Positions 44,023-53,306 are shown, numbered from the stretch's first letter. The stretch: DNA of 64,000 nucleotides from UBA4729 sp038236865 (GCA_038236865.1 JBBRZI010000001.1:1-64000), one strand, 5' to 3'. Made by a program: numbers and translations. The notes: generated by a model not told the origin, from the letters alone.

Positions 44023-45406
44023 GTCCAACCGGCAGGTCACGGATGCCAATGCCCTGCTCGGCCAAACTGGCTCGGAGAGTATCAGACAGAGCCCAATCGC
44101 TCGCTGCACGGGCGGCTTGACGCTCGGCAAGTAGTCGGGTCTGTTCGTCGCTCAGTGGCAGCGCGTGCACGTCAATACCGAGCACAGCACGCAAATAGTC
44201 CAAGAATTCGTTAAAAACTGGGGCGGATTGTTCAGTGAGTAGCTGAACTTCCAGCTCGGAGAATAGCTCGTCGATCAGCTTGAGGGCCCGCGGTGTATTA
44301 AGGTCGTTTTGCAACTGCAAGGCGATGGCTTTTTGGGCCGTCTTAATGAGCGAGCGTATCGGTTCAGAGTTTTCCAGCGACTGGGTTTGCCAGAGCAGTG
44401 CCCCGACTGTCTGCCAGTGGCGTAGCCGATTTTGGGCGGCCACCAGGCTATCCCAGCTGAATTTAGCCTGCGAGCGATAGTGCGACTCGTGGACGTGCAA
44501 TCGAATGGCGTCGGCTGAAATGCCTTTCGCGGTTATTTCTTGCAAGCGAATGCCGTTACCGAGGCTTTTAGATATCTTCTCGCCGTCGACCATGACGTGG
44601 TTGCTGTGAAACCAAAGGTTAGCAAATCGCTTGCCGGTAGCGGCTTCACTTTGGGCGATTTCGTTGGTATGGTGCACGGGGATATGGTCGATGCCGCCGG
44701 TATGGATATCGAGGGTTTCGCCAAGATACTTCATGCTCATGGCCGAACATTCAATGTGCCAGCCGGGGAAACCTTTGCCCCACGGGCTATCCCATTCCAT
44801 ATCACGGGCCGCGCCGGCCGGCGAAAACTTCCAGACGGCAAAATCGGATGGATTACGTTTTTGGGGGTTAACTATGACGCGGCCGCTGGCTTGCTGCTCG
44901 TCGAGGTCAAGCCGAGCAAATGCGGCGTAGCCTTCGAACTGGCTAGTGTCGTAGTAGACGCCGTCGTCGATTACGTAGGTGTAGCCTTTGGTTTGCAGGG
45001 TTTTGATAAGCTCAATTTGTTCGGCGATGTGATCAGTTGCTTTCACCAGTTGGTCGGGCGTGAGCATATGTAGCTGGTGCATGCCAGCCACGAAATCCTG
45101 GGTGTAGAACTCGGCGACTTCCCAAGCGGTTTTGCCTTCGCGCTTCGCCCCTTTTTCTAGCTTGTCTTCACCATCGTCGGCGTCGGACACTAAGTGCCCG
45201 ACATCAGTAATGTTCATGACCCAGTTGGTTTCTAAGCCGGAAGCTTTCAGGACGCGGATTAACGTGTCCATACGCACATAGTTAAACCAGTGACCGATGT
45301 GGGCATAATCGTAGACAGTCGGGCCACAGGTGTAGACGGTGATGGCGGGCGGATTAAGCGGACTGACTTCGTCAATTTGTTTGGTGAGGGTGTTGTACAG
45401 TTTCAT
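44003..45406 (-). CDS. cysS: Cysteinyl-tRNA synthetase
   Basis: 467 aa class I synthetase. Zinc ligands retained: Cys in TVYTCGPTVYDYAHIGHW, Cys in GWHIECSAM, and His/Glu in HHTNEIAQSE. HIGH is HIGH in AHIGHW and KMSKS is KISKS in GEKISKSLGN. C-terminal DALR-like helical domain present. The start lies 12 nt after the DHH phosphoesterase stop, so the two form an operon. Confidence 0.96.
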   Translation of the reverse strand: MKLYNTLTKQIDEVSPLNPPAITVYTCGPTVYDYAHIGHWFNYVRMDTLIRVLKASGLETNWVMNITDVGHLVSDADDGEDKLEKGAKREGKTAWEVAEFYTQDFVAGMHQLHMLTPDQLVKATDHIAEQIELIKTLQTKGYTYVIDDGVYYDTSQFEGYAAFARLDLDEQQASGRVIVNPQKRNPSDFAVWKFSPAGAARDMEWDSPWGKGFPGWHIECSAMSMKYLGETLDIHTGGIDHIPVHHTNEIAQSEAATGKRFANLWFHSNHVMVDGEKISKSLGNGIRLQEITAKGISADAIRLHVHESHYRSQAKFSWDSLVAAQNRLRHWQTVGALLWQTQSLENSEPIRSLIKTAQKAIALQLQNDLNTPRALKLIDELFSELEVQLLTEQSAPVFNEFLDYLRAVLGIDVHALPLSDEQTRLLAERQAARAASDWALSDTLRASLAEQGIGIRDLPVGPIWYRL

Positions 45407-45418
45407 GCTGGATTGTTC

Positions 45419-46426
45419 CTATTCAAGTTTGCTAAGTAGATCATCGGTGTAGCGTAGACATTCGGCACGGACATCTTCAAAGGGTTTGCCCCCAATGACT
45501 TTAAAGCCGCTGGCAAACTTGTGGCCGCCGCCGCCAAAGTGTTCGGCCAGATCGGCGCCCACGCCGGCACCCGGGTTACACCGAATGGCAGCCGTCACTT
45601 TGCCGTCGGTGTAATGCTTAAAGACGATAGCGACACGTACGCCGATGGTCTGCAGCATATCGCCGTGGATGAGCGGTGCGGGGTTATAGAGCGGACTGTA
45701 CAGGTTGATCTCGTTCTGAGGGATAGCGACGCTCACCACCGCTCCCTGGCTGCTGAACTGGGCCCGAGAAATCAGCAGAGCTTTGTATCTGAAGATAGCA
45801 ACCGGCATTTTGGAATATTCGCGCCTGAGCTCCTCGAGTTTTGAGCGATCAACCCCGGCGTCGACGAGGCTGCCCATGATGCGGTAGGTGTCGGCGCTGG
45901 TGAGCTGGTTGGTCAGTCCCTGGGTGTCGCCGAGAATCGAACTCATAATAAACTCTTGGGCCGCCACTGGTAGCGGCCAGGCAAGCTGACTGGCGATCAT
46001 GAAGATCAGCTCTCCAGCCGAGGCCCGCTGGCCGTCGGTGATCTCGACCGTCGCAAATAGAATTGGGTTATCGACGCTCTGGTGGTGGTCGAGCACAATG
46101 CAGGGTTTGGCCGCCAGCCAGTTGATCTGGCCGGTTTGCTCTAATTTTTCGAGTAACGTCATGGTTGAAGCGTCAACGATAATACTGGCGTCAAACTGTT
46201 TGGGCATATCTTTTTCGACCCGATCCCAGCCGGGCAGATAGTGGAGGTAGCCGGGCATGTCGACGCCACAGTACAGGGTGGTTTGCTTGCCCATCTCGCC
46301 TAAAATTTCTTCGAGCGCCAGCGCACTACCGAGTGAATCGGCGTCGGGGTTATCGGCTTGGACGATGACGATGTGCTGGGCGGCTTGTAAAATGTCTTGG
46401 ATGTGGCTGGCTGTGGGGTAGTGCAT
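45419..46426 (-). CDS. DHH/DHHA1 phosphoesterase (NrnA-like)
   Basis: 335 aa. DHH domain motifs VQADNPDADSLGSAL, SIIVDAS, VLDHHQS and DHHA1 motif FGGGGHKFASGFKV. Family of nanoRNases/pAp phosphatases that degrade short oligonucleotides. TATACT (46434-46439) ends 7 nt before the ATG, so leaderless; it leads the operon with cysS. Confidence 0.9.
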   Translation of the reverse strand: MHYPTASHIQDILQAAQHIVIVQADNPDADSLGSALALEEILGEMGKQTTLYCGVDMPGYLHYLPGWDRVEKDMPKQFDASIIVDASTMTLLEKLEQTGQINWLAAKPCIVLDHHQSVDNPILFATVEITDGQRASAGELIFMIASQLAWPLPVAAQEFIMSSILGDTQGLTNQLTSADTYRIMGSLVDAGVDRSKLEELRREYSKMPVAIFRYKALLISRAQFSSQGAVVSVAIPQNEINLYSPLYNPAPLIHGDMLQTIGVRVAIVFKHYTDGKVTAAIRCNPGAGVGADLAEHFGGGGHKFASGFKVIGGKPFEDVRAECLRYTDDLLSKLE

Positions 46427-46507
46427 ACCTAACAGTATATGTCACTCGTCGCTCTAGGCTAGCTTTTTACTAAAAATTAGCCACGATGGGAAGGCTACTC
46501 GGGGATT

Positions 46508-46846
46508 TTACATACTGGGTAGCGGCAGCATCTCAAAGACATCGATCGAAGCGCCGGCTGTCTTTAGGTGCGGGTGCGTTTGCAACAAGGCCATAATAGC
46601 CGTTTTGGACTCGCCTTCTAACATGGAGTAGCCAGATGCTGGGTTATTGCTGTTGGTGACGCCGTCGGGTGTCACCCGCCCGACGGCTTGCAGCGGTAAA
46701 CCGAAATCAACGGCAGCCGACTTGCTGGCGACTTCGCGCCAGGCCATCCACTCGGCCATACTTGCCTGACTATCGTTGGAACTGGCAGTAGCCATCGGTG
46801 GTTGCGCGTGCACAAACGTGTTGTATATAATCAAATACTTTGCCAT
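46508..46846 (-). CDS. YCII-related small protein
   Basis: 112 aa, dimeric alpha/beta barrel type (YCII/DGPF): MAKYLIIYNTF start, MAEWMAWREVASKSAAVDFG, GYSMLEGESKTAIMALLQTH and a C-terminal SIDVFEMLPLP. Function unknown; some relatives are dehydratase-like or sigma-factor associated. Shine-Dalgarno AGGAG 7 nt before the ATG. Confidence 0.8.
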   Translation of the reverse strand: MAKYLIIYNTFVHAQPPMATASSNDSQASMAEWMAWREVASKSAAVDFGLPLQAVGRVTPDGVTNSNNPASGYSMLEGESKTAIMALLQTHPHLKTAGASIDVFEMLPLPSM

Positions 46847-46907
46847 GGTTTGTCTCCTGCTGTTACGTAAATCCCATTGTAGTCCCGCCCGTAATTATTT
46901 TGCAATG

Positions 46908-46931
46908 AAAAAACCCGAGCTTTGCTCGGGG
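46908..46931 (-). terminator. Intrinsic terminator after recR
   Basis: On the minus strand CCCGAGC-AAA-GCTCGGG is followed by TTTTTT. It lies 55 bp past the recR stop and ends the ybaB-recR unit. Confidence 0.93.
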
Positions 46932-46985
46932 CCTGGGGCGGGCGTTTAAAGGGCAAATGAGTTGGAATTGCAGCTAGACTTTTGA

Positions 46986-47591
46986 CTAGAGGGTTTGGCG
47001 ACCTTCGAGGGCGCGACCAAGTGAGATTTGGTCGGCGTATTCGAGGTCGACACCAACGGACAGACCACGGGCCAACCGGCTGATTTTGACACTGCGGTCG
47101 CCGAGCTCTCGCTGGATGTAGAGGGCGGTCGATTCGCCTTCGACGCTGGCGTTGGTGGCGAGGATTATCTCCTGGACGTTATCTTCGTCAATGCGGGCGA
47201 TAAGTTCTTTGATGTGGAGCTGTTCGGGGCTGATGCCGTCGATCGGTGAAACCAAGCCGCCCAATACGTGATAGGTGCCATGGAACTGATTGGTTTTTTC
47301 GATGGCGACGAGGTCGAACGGTTCGGCGACAACCGCAATTGTTTGTTTATCCCGCCGCGGGTCGGTGTAGAGGTCTGAGTATTCCTGGTCGGCCGGAATC
47401 AGCGCAAAGGTCTTTTTGCAGTAGCCAATGCCGCCGTGCAAATTCTGCAGGCCAGCCGCCAGTTGATTGGCGGTACTGGCATCACGGCGGACAAGGTAAT
47501 AGGCATAGCGTTCGGCGGTCCGTGGGCCGACGCCCGGCAATAACCCAAAGGCATCAATCAGATCACGGAGCGCCGGTGGCAGGATTTGCAT
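46986..47591 (-). CDS. recR: Recombination mediator RecR without zinc-finger cysteines
   Basis: 201 aa, normal length. Helix-hairpin-helix GLLPGVGPRTAERYAYYLV, Toprim part (TIAVVAEPFDLVAIEKT, ILATNASVEGESTALYI) and C-terminal SRLARGLSVGVDLEYADQ are typical. The usual C4 zinc site (CxxC...CxxC before DPRRD) is reduced to C58: the rest reads KKTF and YSDLYTDPRRD. So the fold must hold without zinc. Follows ybaB by 9 nt, the classic ybaB-recR pair. Confidence 0.95.
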   Translation of the reverse strand: MQILPPALRDLIDAFGLLPGVGPRTAERYAYYLVRRDASTANQLAAGLQNLHGGIGYCKKTFALIPADQEYSDLYTDPRRDKQTIAVVAEPFDLVAIEKTNQFHGTYHVLGGLVSPIDGISPEQLHIKELIARIDEDNVQEIILATNASVEGESTALYIQRELGDRSVKISRLARGLSVGVDLEYADQISLGRALEGRQTL

Positions 47592-47600
47592 TGAGCGCTG

Positions 47601-47894
47601 CTATAGTCCCAGGCTGCCAAGTGCACCCATCATGGGCTGCATTTTTTCGGCGGCAATGCGCTGGCTTTCGCCAATCGCTTCTTTGACAGCGTCTTCAACC
47701 CAGTGCTCAAGCTGGCCGATATCAGCCAGATCGACATATTCCGGATCGATCGTAATCTTCTTGAGCTTCTGCTCGCCGGTGAACTCAACGCGCACGGCGC
47801 CGTCACCTTTCTCGACACTAATAATTTGTTTTTGTAGTTCTTTTTGGATTTTCTTGACGCGCATGAGCATCTTAGCTTGGTCAAAACGGTTCAT
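47601..47894 (-). CDS. ybaB: YbaB/EbfC nucleoid-associated protein
   Basis: 97 aa: N-terminal basic helix (AKMLMRVKKIQKELQKQ), beta hairpin (DGAVRVEFTGEQKLKKITID) and C-terminal helix. Dimeric DNA-binding tweezer protein, usually paired with recR as here. Strong Shine-Dalgarno (AGGAGG) and TACAAT further upstream. Confidence 0.92.
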   Translation of the reverse strand: MNRFDQAKMLMRVKKIQKELQKQIISVEKGDGAVRVEFTGEQKLKKITIDPEYVDLADIGQLEHWVEDAVKEAIGESQRIAAEKMQPMMGALGSLGL

Positions 47895-47925
47895 AAGTCT
47901 TTCCTCCTGGTCTTATTGTAGCAAT

Positions 47926-49116
47926 CTAACGGCGGTAGTGGAAGACAGCCTGCGTGGTGGCATTATGCGGCCAGGCCACAAAGTAGGCGCGCAGGTTGTA
48001 CATACAGCTGAACGCCACGGCAATTGTTAACAAGCCGATACCAAGACTGCGGGCGATTGGGTTATATGGAAAGACGCGCAGCCAGCTTTTGAGCAGTGAG
48101 TTTAAGCCAGCCGCGGCAATCAAAAAGACGACTGGTACCAGAACACTCAAGCCAACCGGACCACCCAAACCAACCAACACCATACCGATGAGTAGCACCA
48201 GGGCGAACTGGCGGGCCCGCCGGGCCCGCCAGTGGCGGAGGTAGAAGAAGCTGCCAGTAATTATGAAAGCCAGTGTCACGATGTCGAAAATAGGCAGTCG
48301 ACCCAGCCATAGTTCGGGATAGGCCGGTCCACGAATTAACAGATGTGCCGGCACCGCCAACAGTTGTTTACCGAACAGCGCGGCCGTGGGCAGTATAGCG
48401 GGCAATCCCAGCCACAGCCGCCAGTCGGCGCTGGAGCGGATAAGTGTCGGTAGTAGAAGGGGCAACCAGAGCAGGCCTAGACCGGTGTAGACCAGCCGTT
48501 GCCACCAGCTGTGGTATTCAGCCCAACCATCTTGGATATCGCGCCACGACAAGGCGATCATCAGCAGAACCAACCAAACAAGTCCTGGTATGAACAGCAG
48601 CACACTGTACGACAGCATCGAACCATAAAAAACCAGGGCCGACTGCGGATAGCGCTGGCGGAGCGTGTAACCGAGCAGCAACAGCAGCACCGCCCAAAGG
48701 TAGAGCACATCGTAGCTGGCCAGTCGACTGACGTGCAGCACCCAGCTGGAGGTGGCAAACAAAGCGACCGCTAAGCTAGTAGTTCGGGTGCCGTGAAAGC
48801 TCCGGACGAGCGTCGCAAACGTCACCACGCTCAGTAACCCAAATAGGGTATTGGCTAGGCGCGTGACCAACTGCCCATGATCGGAGACTAAGTAAAAGAG
48901 CACTGACTGGACAAACTTGAGGGGCAGATAGAGTGGGTGGGCATAAAGCCCGTGCCAACCGAGCGGTGCACCGGCCACGGCGACCTCTCCAGTGCTCAGG
49001 CCGTCGGTCAGCGAACCGAGCCGGTAGATCAGTAGGCCGGCACTGGCGGCCAATCCGAGTCCGAGCATGAGTATCAGACGCCAATGCGTCGTGAGTGTGG
49101 AGCGAACGTTTTTCAT
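47926..49116 (-). CDS. Polytopic membrane protein, possible GT-C glycosyltransferase
   Basis: 396 aa with about ten TM helices. An extracytoplasmic loop after TM1 has STGEVAVAGAPLGWHGLYAHP, and the pattern RLANTLFGLLSVVTFATLVR is like PMT-type mannosyltransferases. The acidic motif is weak (E in TGEVA). TATAAT (49127-49132) lies 10 nt before the ATG. Confidence 0.6.
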   Translation of the reverse strand: MKNVRSTLTTHWRLILMLGLGLAASAGLLIYRLGSLTDGLSTGEVAVAGAPLGWHGLYAHPLYLPLKFVQSVLFYLVSDHGQLVTRLANTLFGLLSVVTFATLVRSFHGTRTTSLAVALFATSSWVLHVSRLASYDVLYLWAVLLLLLGYTLRQRYPQSALVFYGSMLSYSVLLFIPGLVWLVLLMIALSWRDIQDGWAEYHSWWQRLVYTGLGLLWLPLLLPTLIRSSADWRLWLGLPAILPTAALFGKQLLAVPAHLLIRGPAYPELWLGRLPIFDIVTLAFIITGSFFYLRHWRARRARQFALVLLIGMVLVGLGGPVGLSVLVPVVFLIAAAGLNSLLKSWLRVFPYNPIARSLGIGLLTIAVAFSCMYNLRAYFVAWPHNATTQAVFHYRR

Positions 49117-49146
49117 TGTTGCCGTAATTATAGCAGTATCGAGGCT

Positions 49147-50514
49147 TTATTCATTGCCGGCGAACGGGTCGCCGTGGGCAGTATCGAGTGAACGAAAGCG
49201 TTGTTTTTCATTATCAAAGTAGAGCTCGACGCCGCCCGTCGGACCATTACGGTGTTTTTTGATGAAGATGTCGGTAATCTTTTTGCGATCAGTTTCGGGA
49301 TTGTAATACTCTTCGCGGTAAATAAAGGCGACGACGTCGGCGTCCTGCTCGATGGAGCCTGATTCACGCAAATCGGACAGTTGGGGGATTTGCGGCGAGC
49401 GGTTCTCGACCGACCGACTGAGCTGGCTGAGCGCCAAGACAGGAACGTTAAGCTCACGAGCGACGCCTTTGAGGCCCCGTGATATTTCGGAGATTTCCTG
49501 GACGCGGTTACCTTCCCCGCCAAACCGGCCGACGCCGCTCATCAGTTGTAGGTAATCAACAATAATCAGACCCAGCGGGTGTTGGTGGTTCTCGCGGCGG
49601 GCCTTAGTACGGAGGTCACTGATCGTAATACTAGGGGTGTCGTCGATGAACATTTGCGCTTCGCTGAGAGTACCCATGGCCTGGCCGATTTTTTCAAAGT
49701 CGGCGTCGGTTAAGTTGCCGGTGCGCAGTGCCCAGGCATCAACCCCGGATTCCATAGACAGCAGCCGGTCAACCAGCTGTTCTTTACTCATTTCTAAACT
49801 GAACATAAGGACCGCTTGCTTGGATTGGACGGCGACGTTGTGAGCGAAGTTGAGGGCCAAGGCCGTCTTGCCCATTGACGGGCGGGCGGCCAGAATCACC
49901 AGGTCGGAGCGCTGAAAGCCGGCCAGGACTTTATCGAGATCGCGAAAACCGGTCGGCACACCGCGAATTTTCTGCTTATCTTTATGCAGGTCATCGAGAC
50001 GGTCGAAACTCTCGGCTAAAATTGTTTCGAGGGAGACGACGCTTTGCTTGATATGTTGCTGGCTAACTTCGAACAGACGCATTTCGGCTTCTTCGATCAG
50101 TTCACGCAGTTCTTTGCTTTCATCGTAGCCGAGACCGATAATATCCTGGGAAGCGGCAATCAGGCGGCGGCGCAAGGCTTTTTGGGCGACGATGGCGGCA
50201 TATTGCTCGACATGGGCAGCCGTCGGGACGAAGTTAGTCAGTTCCGTTAAATAAGCCGGCCCGCCGATCATATCGAGGTAGCCGTTATTTTTAAGAGCGT
50301 TGGCCAGCGTGAGTACATCGATGGCGTCGCGCCGTTCGTAGAGCTGGTTTACGGCTTCATAGATGCGTTGGTGGCGAACCTCAAAGAAATCGGCCGCCGA
50401 CAAACTGTCGGCAATCTTCACAATCGCGTCGCTATCAATCAGGATGGCGCCAAGTAGTGAGCTCTCGGCTTCGCTGTTTTGGGGTGGTGGCGGGTTGGTA
50501 GTAGTGGCTTTCAT
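49147..50514 (-). CDS. dnaB: Replicative DNA helicase
   Basis: 455 aa. N-terminal helical domain (NSEAESSLLGAILID), C-terminal RecA-like core with Walker A ILAARPSMGKTALALN, Walker B LIIVDYLQLM, and DLRESGSIEQDADVVAFIYR. Hexameric helicase that opens the replication fork. Start preceded by GAGGAT. No intein. Confidence 0.97.
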   Translation of the reverse strand: MKATTTNPPPPQNSEAESSLLGAILIDSDAIVKIADSLSAADFFEVRHQRIYEAVNQLYERRDAIDVLTLANALKNNGYLDMIGGPAYLTELTNFVPTAAHVEQYAAIVAQKALRRRLIAASQDIIGLGYDESKELRELIEEAEMRLFEVSQQHIKQSVVSLETILAESFDRLDDLHKDKQKIRGVPTGFRDLDKVLAGFQRSDLVILAARPSMGKTALALNFAHNVAVQSKQAVLMFSLEMSKEQLVDRLLSMESGVDAWALRTGNLTDADFEKIGQAMGTLSEAQMFIDDTPSITISDLRTKARRENHQHPLGLIIVDYLQLMSGVGRFGGEGNRVQEISEISRGLKGVARELNVPVLALSQLSRSVENRSPQIPQLSDLRESGSIEQDADVVAFIYREEYYNPETDRKKITDIFIKKHRNGPTGGVELYFDNEKQRFRSLDTAHGDPFAGNE

Positions 50515-50536
50515 GATAACGATCCTCGGGGTATAC

Positions 50537-52060
50537 CTATGAGTCTAACAGTTCTCCGCCGCCAAATATACTATTTATTTGACTCATGTCGGTTGGGGTT
50601 GTCTGATTGGGCAAACCAACGATGGCCGTGGGCGGTAGATTTGGCTTGTCGCCGGGCTTGAGCAGTATGCATGAAATTACAATCGTGCGGCCGCTAACAC
50701 CTTCTATAATGTCCATAATTATCTTCTTATTTTTAGCGTCACTGATGCGTTTTTGGTGAAAAGTGAACGTGAAGCCTAGTTGTAGGTTGTCGCCATCAAA
50801 GGTCGGCTGGGCCATCCGTACGACGCCGTAGAGGGTGTTGTGCTTGAGCTTAAGCGCGGCGAGTATCAGTGGCCACAGTGTGGCGTCATCTGGGTTCACG
50901 ACGACAGGGGAAGCGGTGAGGGCTTTGGGTGGTTGGGCTGGTATAGGTTCGGCTACCGCGCTTGGTGCGGGTGATGGTATCGGCTCGGCTGTGGCTTGGT
51001 CCGGTTTTGCGGCTGGCTCGACGACGACGGCCTTGGGGCTAGGAGTCGCCACTGATGGTTGGGCCGGAACTACCGCGGCGGCCGGTGCAAGCTTGAGGCT
51101 CAATACATCAAGTAGTACGATTTCAAGGTAGCGCTCGGGGTTGTGTGACGTCGGCACATCGATCAGGCGACCGAGCAAATCGAGCGTTGCTTGAGTAATG
51201 GGGGCTCGGCTGTGCAGGAGGTGCGCCCGTAGTTTTTGGCCGAGCTGCTTAGCAATCGCCGCGGCTTGGAAGCCTTGGTCATACATATTGCCTAACTGCT
51301 GGAGCGCCGACTCGGCGCTTTGCGGTGTGAGTGGTGATTCAATCAGCTCGCATAACGCCTCGACAGCCGTTTCCGGGGGGATGCCGAGCAAGGTTTGGAT
51401 GTCGGCTAGCTCAAGCGCCTGGCCGTTGCTACTGGCTTGATCGAGTAAACTAATGCTGTCGCGAAAGCTACCTTCACCATGGACGGCCAGTAACTCGAGA
51501 GCGGCCTGGCTGATACTGATCTTTTCGGCGGCGGCGATGAAACTGAGGTGTTTAACGACCTTGGCCGGTTCGACCGGTTTAAAGGTGTAGCGCTGGGTAC
51601 GACTGACAATTGTTTCGGGCAGCTTGTGGGCGTCGGTCGTCGCCAGAATGAAGACGACGTGGGCTGGTGGCTCTTCGAGGGTTTTGAGCAGCGCGTTGAA
51701 GGCTTCTTTGGTCAGCATATGGACTTCGTCGATTATGTAGACTTTGTATTTTGAGCTGGTGGGTGCGATGTGGACTTTGTCGCGCAGCTCGCGAATCTCA
51801 TCGATACGGCGGTTACTGGCGGCGTCAATTTCGATGATGTCGATATCCATGCGGTCGTCGACATACGGCAGACCATTAATCTCGTGGGCGAGAATGCGGG
51901 CGATACTCGTCTTGCCGACACCGCGCGGGCCCGTAAACAGATAGGCGTGGCTGATCCGGCCAGCCTTGATGGCCTTACCGAGTGTTTGGGTGATGTGTTC
52001 TTGCCCTATAATCTCGCCCAAGTTTTTAGAACGGTATTTTCGATATAATGCTTGCCCCAT
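50537..52060 (-). CDS. dnaX: DNA polymerase III gamma/tau subunit lacking the zinc module
   Basis: 507 aa from the ATG at 52060. Clamp-loader ATPase: Walker A TGPRGVGKTS (43-52), DEVH (111-114), sensor 1 VIFILATTDAHKLPETIVSRTQRY is present in part. Between Walker A and EIDAASN the four-cysteine zinc module of bacterial DnaX is missing: ILAHEINGLPYVDDRMDIDI replaces it. An Ala/Pro/Val-rich linker (about 330-400) and a short C-terminal domain follow. TATAAT (52071-52076) lies 10 nt before the ATG. Confidence 0.95.
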   Translation of the reverse strand: MGQALYRKYRSKNLGEIIGQEHITQTLGKAIKAGRISHAYLFTGPRGVGKTSIARILAHEINGLPYVDDRMDIDIIEIDAASNRRIDEIRELRDKVHIAPTSSKYKVYIIDEVHMLTKEAFNALLKTLEEPPAHVVFILATTDAHKLPETIVSRTQRYTFKPVEPAKVVKHLSFIAAAEKISISQAALELLAVHGEGSFRDSISLLDQASSNGQALELADIQTLLGIPPETAVEALCELIESPLTPQSAESALQQLGNMYDQGFQAAAIAKQLGQKLRAHLLHSRAPITQATLDLLGRLIDVPTSHNPERYLEIVLLDVLSLKLAPAAAVVPAQPSVATPSPKAVVVEPAAKPDQATAEPIPSPAPSAVAEPIPAQPPKALTASPVVVNPDDATLWPLILAALKLKHNTLYGVVRMAQPTFDGDNLQLGFTFTFHQKRISDAKNKKIIMDIIEGVSGRTIVISCILLKPGDKPNLPPTAIVGLPNQTTPTDMSQINSIFGGGELLDS

Positions 52061-52117
52061 AGACACTTCTATTATAACCGACAACGCCTCAGATGGGTTG
52101 TTGTGTAATTCAAGTAG

Positions 52118-52207
52118 TTGGATAGTAGGATAGTAAAATAGTAGGATAGTTAGCTGGAGCTCACTAGCCTACTATCCAATTAGTACACTGTCTAACTATC
52201 CTACTAT
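52118..52207. repeat. 8-mer tandem repeat with interleaved inverted repeats
   Basis: GGATAGTA-type 8-mers occur four times in a row (about 52120-52151). Two perfect inverted repeats interleave: TTGGATAGTAGG (52118-52129) with CCTACTATCCAA (52168-52179), and ATAGTAGGATAGTTAG (52138-52153) with CTAACTATCCTACTAT (52192-52207). The order A-B-A'-B' allows rival or pseudoknot pairings. The last arm includes the stop codon of the upstream gene; dnaX follows. Confidence 0.8.
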
Positions 52208-52713
52208 AGAGCGGCTTCGAGAGCGGCCCACTCGGCGCCGGCGTCGTCCTCAGGGACATTGACACTAACTTGGTCACCTGGCTTGGCTTTGAAGTAGGTT
52301 ACGCTGGCGAGCAAAACGCGGAAGTTGCGGCCATTCACGTCGACGAAGTAGTGGCCGTTTTCGAGCTTGAGAGCGCCGATAACTTGTTTGCGGGGGATTG
52401 GACCGATCTGCTTATACAGAAAGGCACCCTCTTCAGTAATCGTCAATTTGAGAATATCGCCTTGAACCAGCTTGGATTTGCTGGCGTAGTTGGCGGGTAC
52501 GGGATAAGTTTTGCTGTCGGAACCAACCATATTTTGACCGTCAAAAACGCCTTCGATAATTTTACCGAGGGTTTCTTCGCGGACAATTGCGACGGTGTTT
52601 TCGTCATCACCAACAAGGCTAATCAGCAGTTCGTTGGCGGCTGCAAGATTGGTCTCGGCTTCTTGAATAAGGGCTCGTAAGCGCTTGATTTGTTTTTCTG
52701 GTACTTCAGGCAT
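52204..52713 (-). CDS. Hypothetical coiled-coil plus beta-barrel protein
   Basis: 169 aa, family not recognised. N-terminal coiled coil (KQIKRLRALIQEAETNLAAA), then beta-rich halves (ETLGKIIEGVFDGQNMVG, GDILKLTITEEGAFLYKQIG, GHYFVDVNGRNFRVLL, KPGDQVSVNVPEDD) that look like tandem OB-like folds. The build recalls N-terminal parts of proteasomal ATPases but there is no ATPase. Lies between rplL and dnaX. Confidence 0.7.
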   Translation of the reverse strand: MPEVPEKQIKRLRALIQEAETNLAAANELLISLVGDDENTVAIVREETLGKIIEGVFDGQNMVGSDSKTYPVPANYASKSKLVQGDILKLTITEEGAFLYKQIGPIPRKQVIGALKLENGHYFVDVNGRNFRVLLASVTYFKAKPGDQVSVNVPEDDAGAEWAALEAAL

Positions 52714-52807
52714 TTAGTCTTGTCTCTCGTGTAAGTATTTATTAGTACACTTACCCATAAAAATATCATAATTCTATAGGCAAGTCAAAGCCAATCAGTG
52801 GGCTGTG

Positions 52808-52847
52808 GATAAAACTGTCGCCCCATCTGTCAGACAGGGCGACAGTT
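52808..52847 (-). terminator. Terminator after rplL
   Basis: An 11-bp perfect stem (AACTGTCGCCC/GGGCGACAGTT, 52813-52823 and 52837-52847). On the minus strand it is followed by TTTTAT. Lies just past the rplL stop. Confidence 0.82.
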
Positions 52848-52860
52848 CGGGTCAAATTCG

Positions 52861-53235
52861 TTAGACGAGTTCGACAGTTGCGCCAGCGGCTTCGAGGGCT
52901 TTTTTGGCCTTCTCAGCATCGTCTTTGGCAGCTTTTTCGAGGATCGTCTTTGGCACGCCATCGACTAAGGCTTTAGCTTCACCAAGACCAAGACCGGTGA
53001 TGTCTTTAACGGCCTTAATAACGGCAACCTTAGCGGCACCAGCGTCCTTCAGGACGACATCGTATTCACTCTTGGCGTCTTCAGCGGGAGCGGCGTCACC
53101 AGGAGCAGCAGCAACAGCAACGGCTGCGGCGGCTGGTTCGATACCGTATTCGTCTTTGAGGATAGTGCCGAGTTCGTTCACTTCCAGTACGGTCAGCCCA
53201 ACGAGCTGTTCTGCAATTTTCTTTAAATCTGCCAT
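52861..53235 (-). CDS. rplL: Ribosomal protein L7/L12
   Basis: 124 aa. N-terminal dimerisation helices (LKKIAEQLVGLTVLEVNELG), Ala-rich hinge, C-terminal domain EYDVVLKDAGAAKVAVIKAV and GLGLGEAKALVDGVPKTI. GGAG precedes the ATG. Follows rplJ; forms the ribosomal stalk with L10. Confidence 0.98.
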   Translation of the reverse strand: MADLKKIAEQLVGLTVLEVNELGTILKDEYGIEPAAAAVAVAAAPGDAAPAEDAKSEYDVVLKDAGAAKVAVIKAVKDITGLGLGEAKALVDGVPKTILEKAAKDDAEKAKKALEAAGATVELV

Positions 53236-53306
53236 GTTAATTTCTCCTTGAAATCTATGTAGTTACTAGTTTGTAGTGGTCTAATTATGGGTGTAACCCC
53301 GAAAAG

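Noticed and set aside
52110..52207. Possible CRISPR-like array
   Set aside because: Units are 8 bp, contiguous and without spacers.
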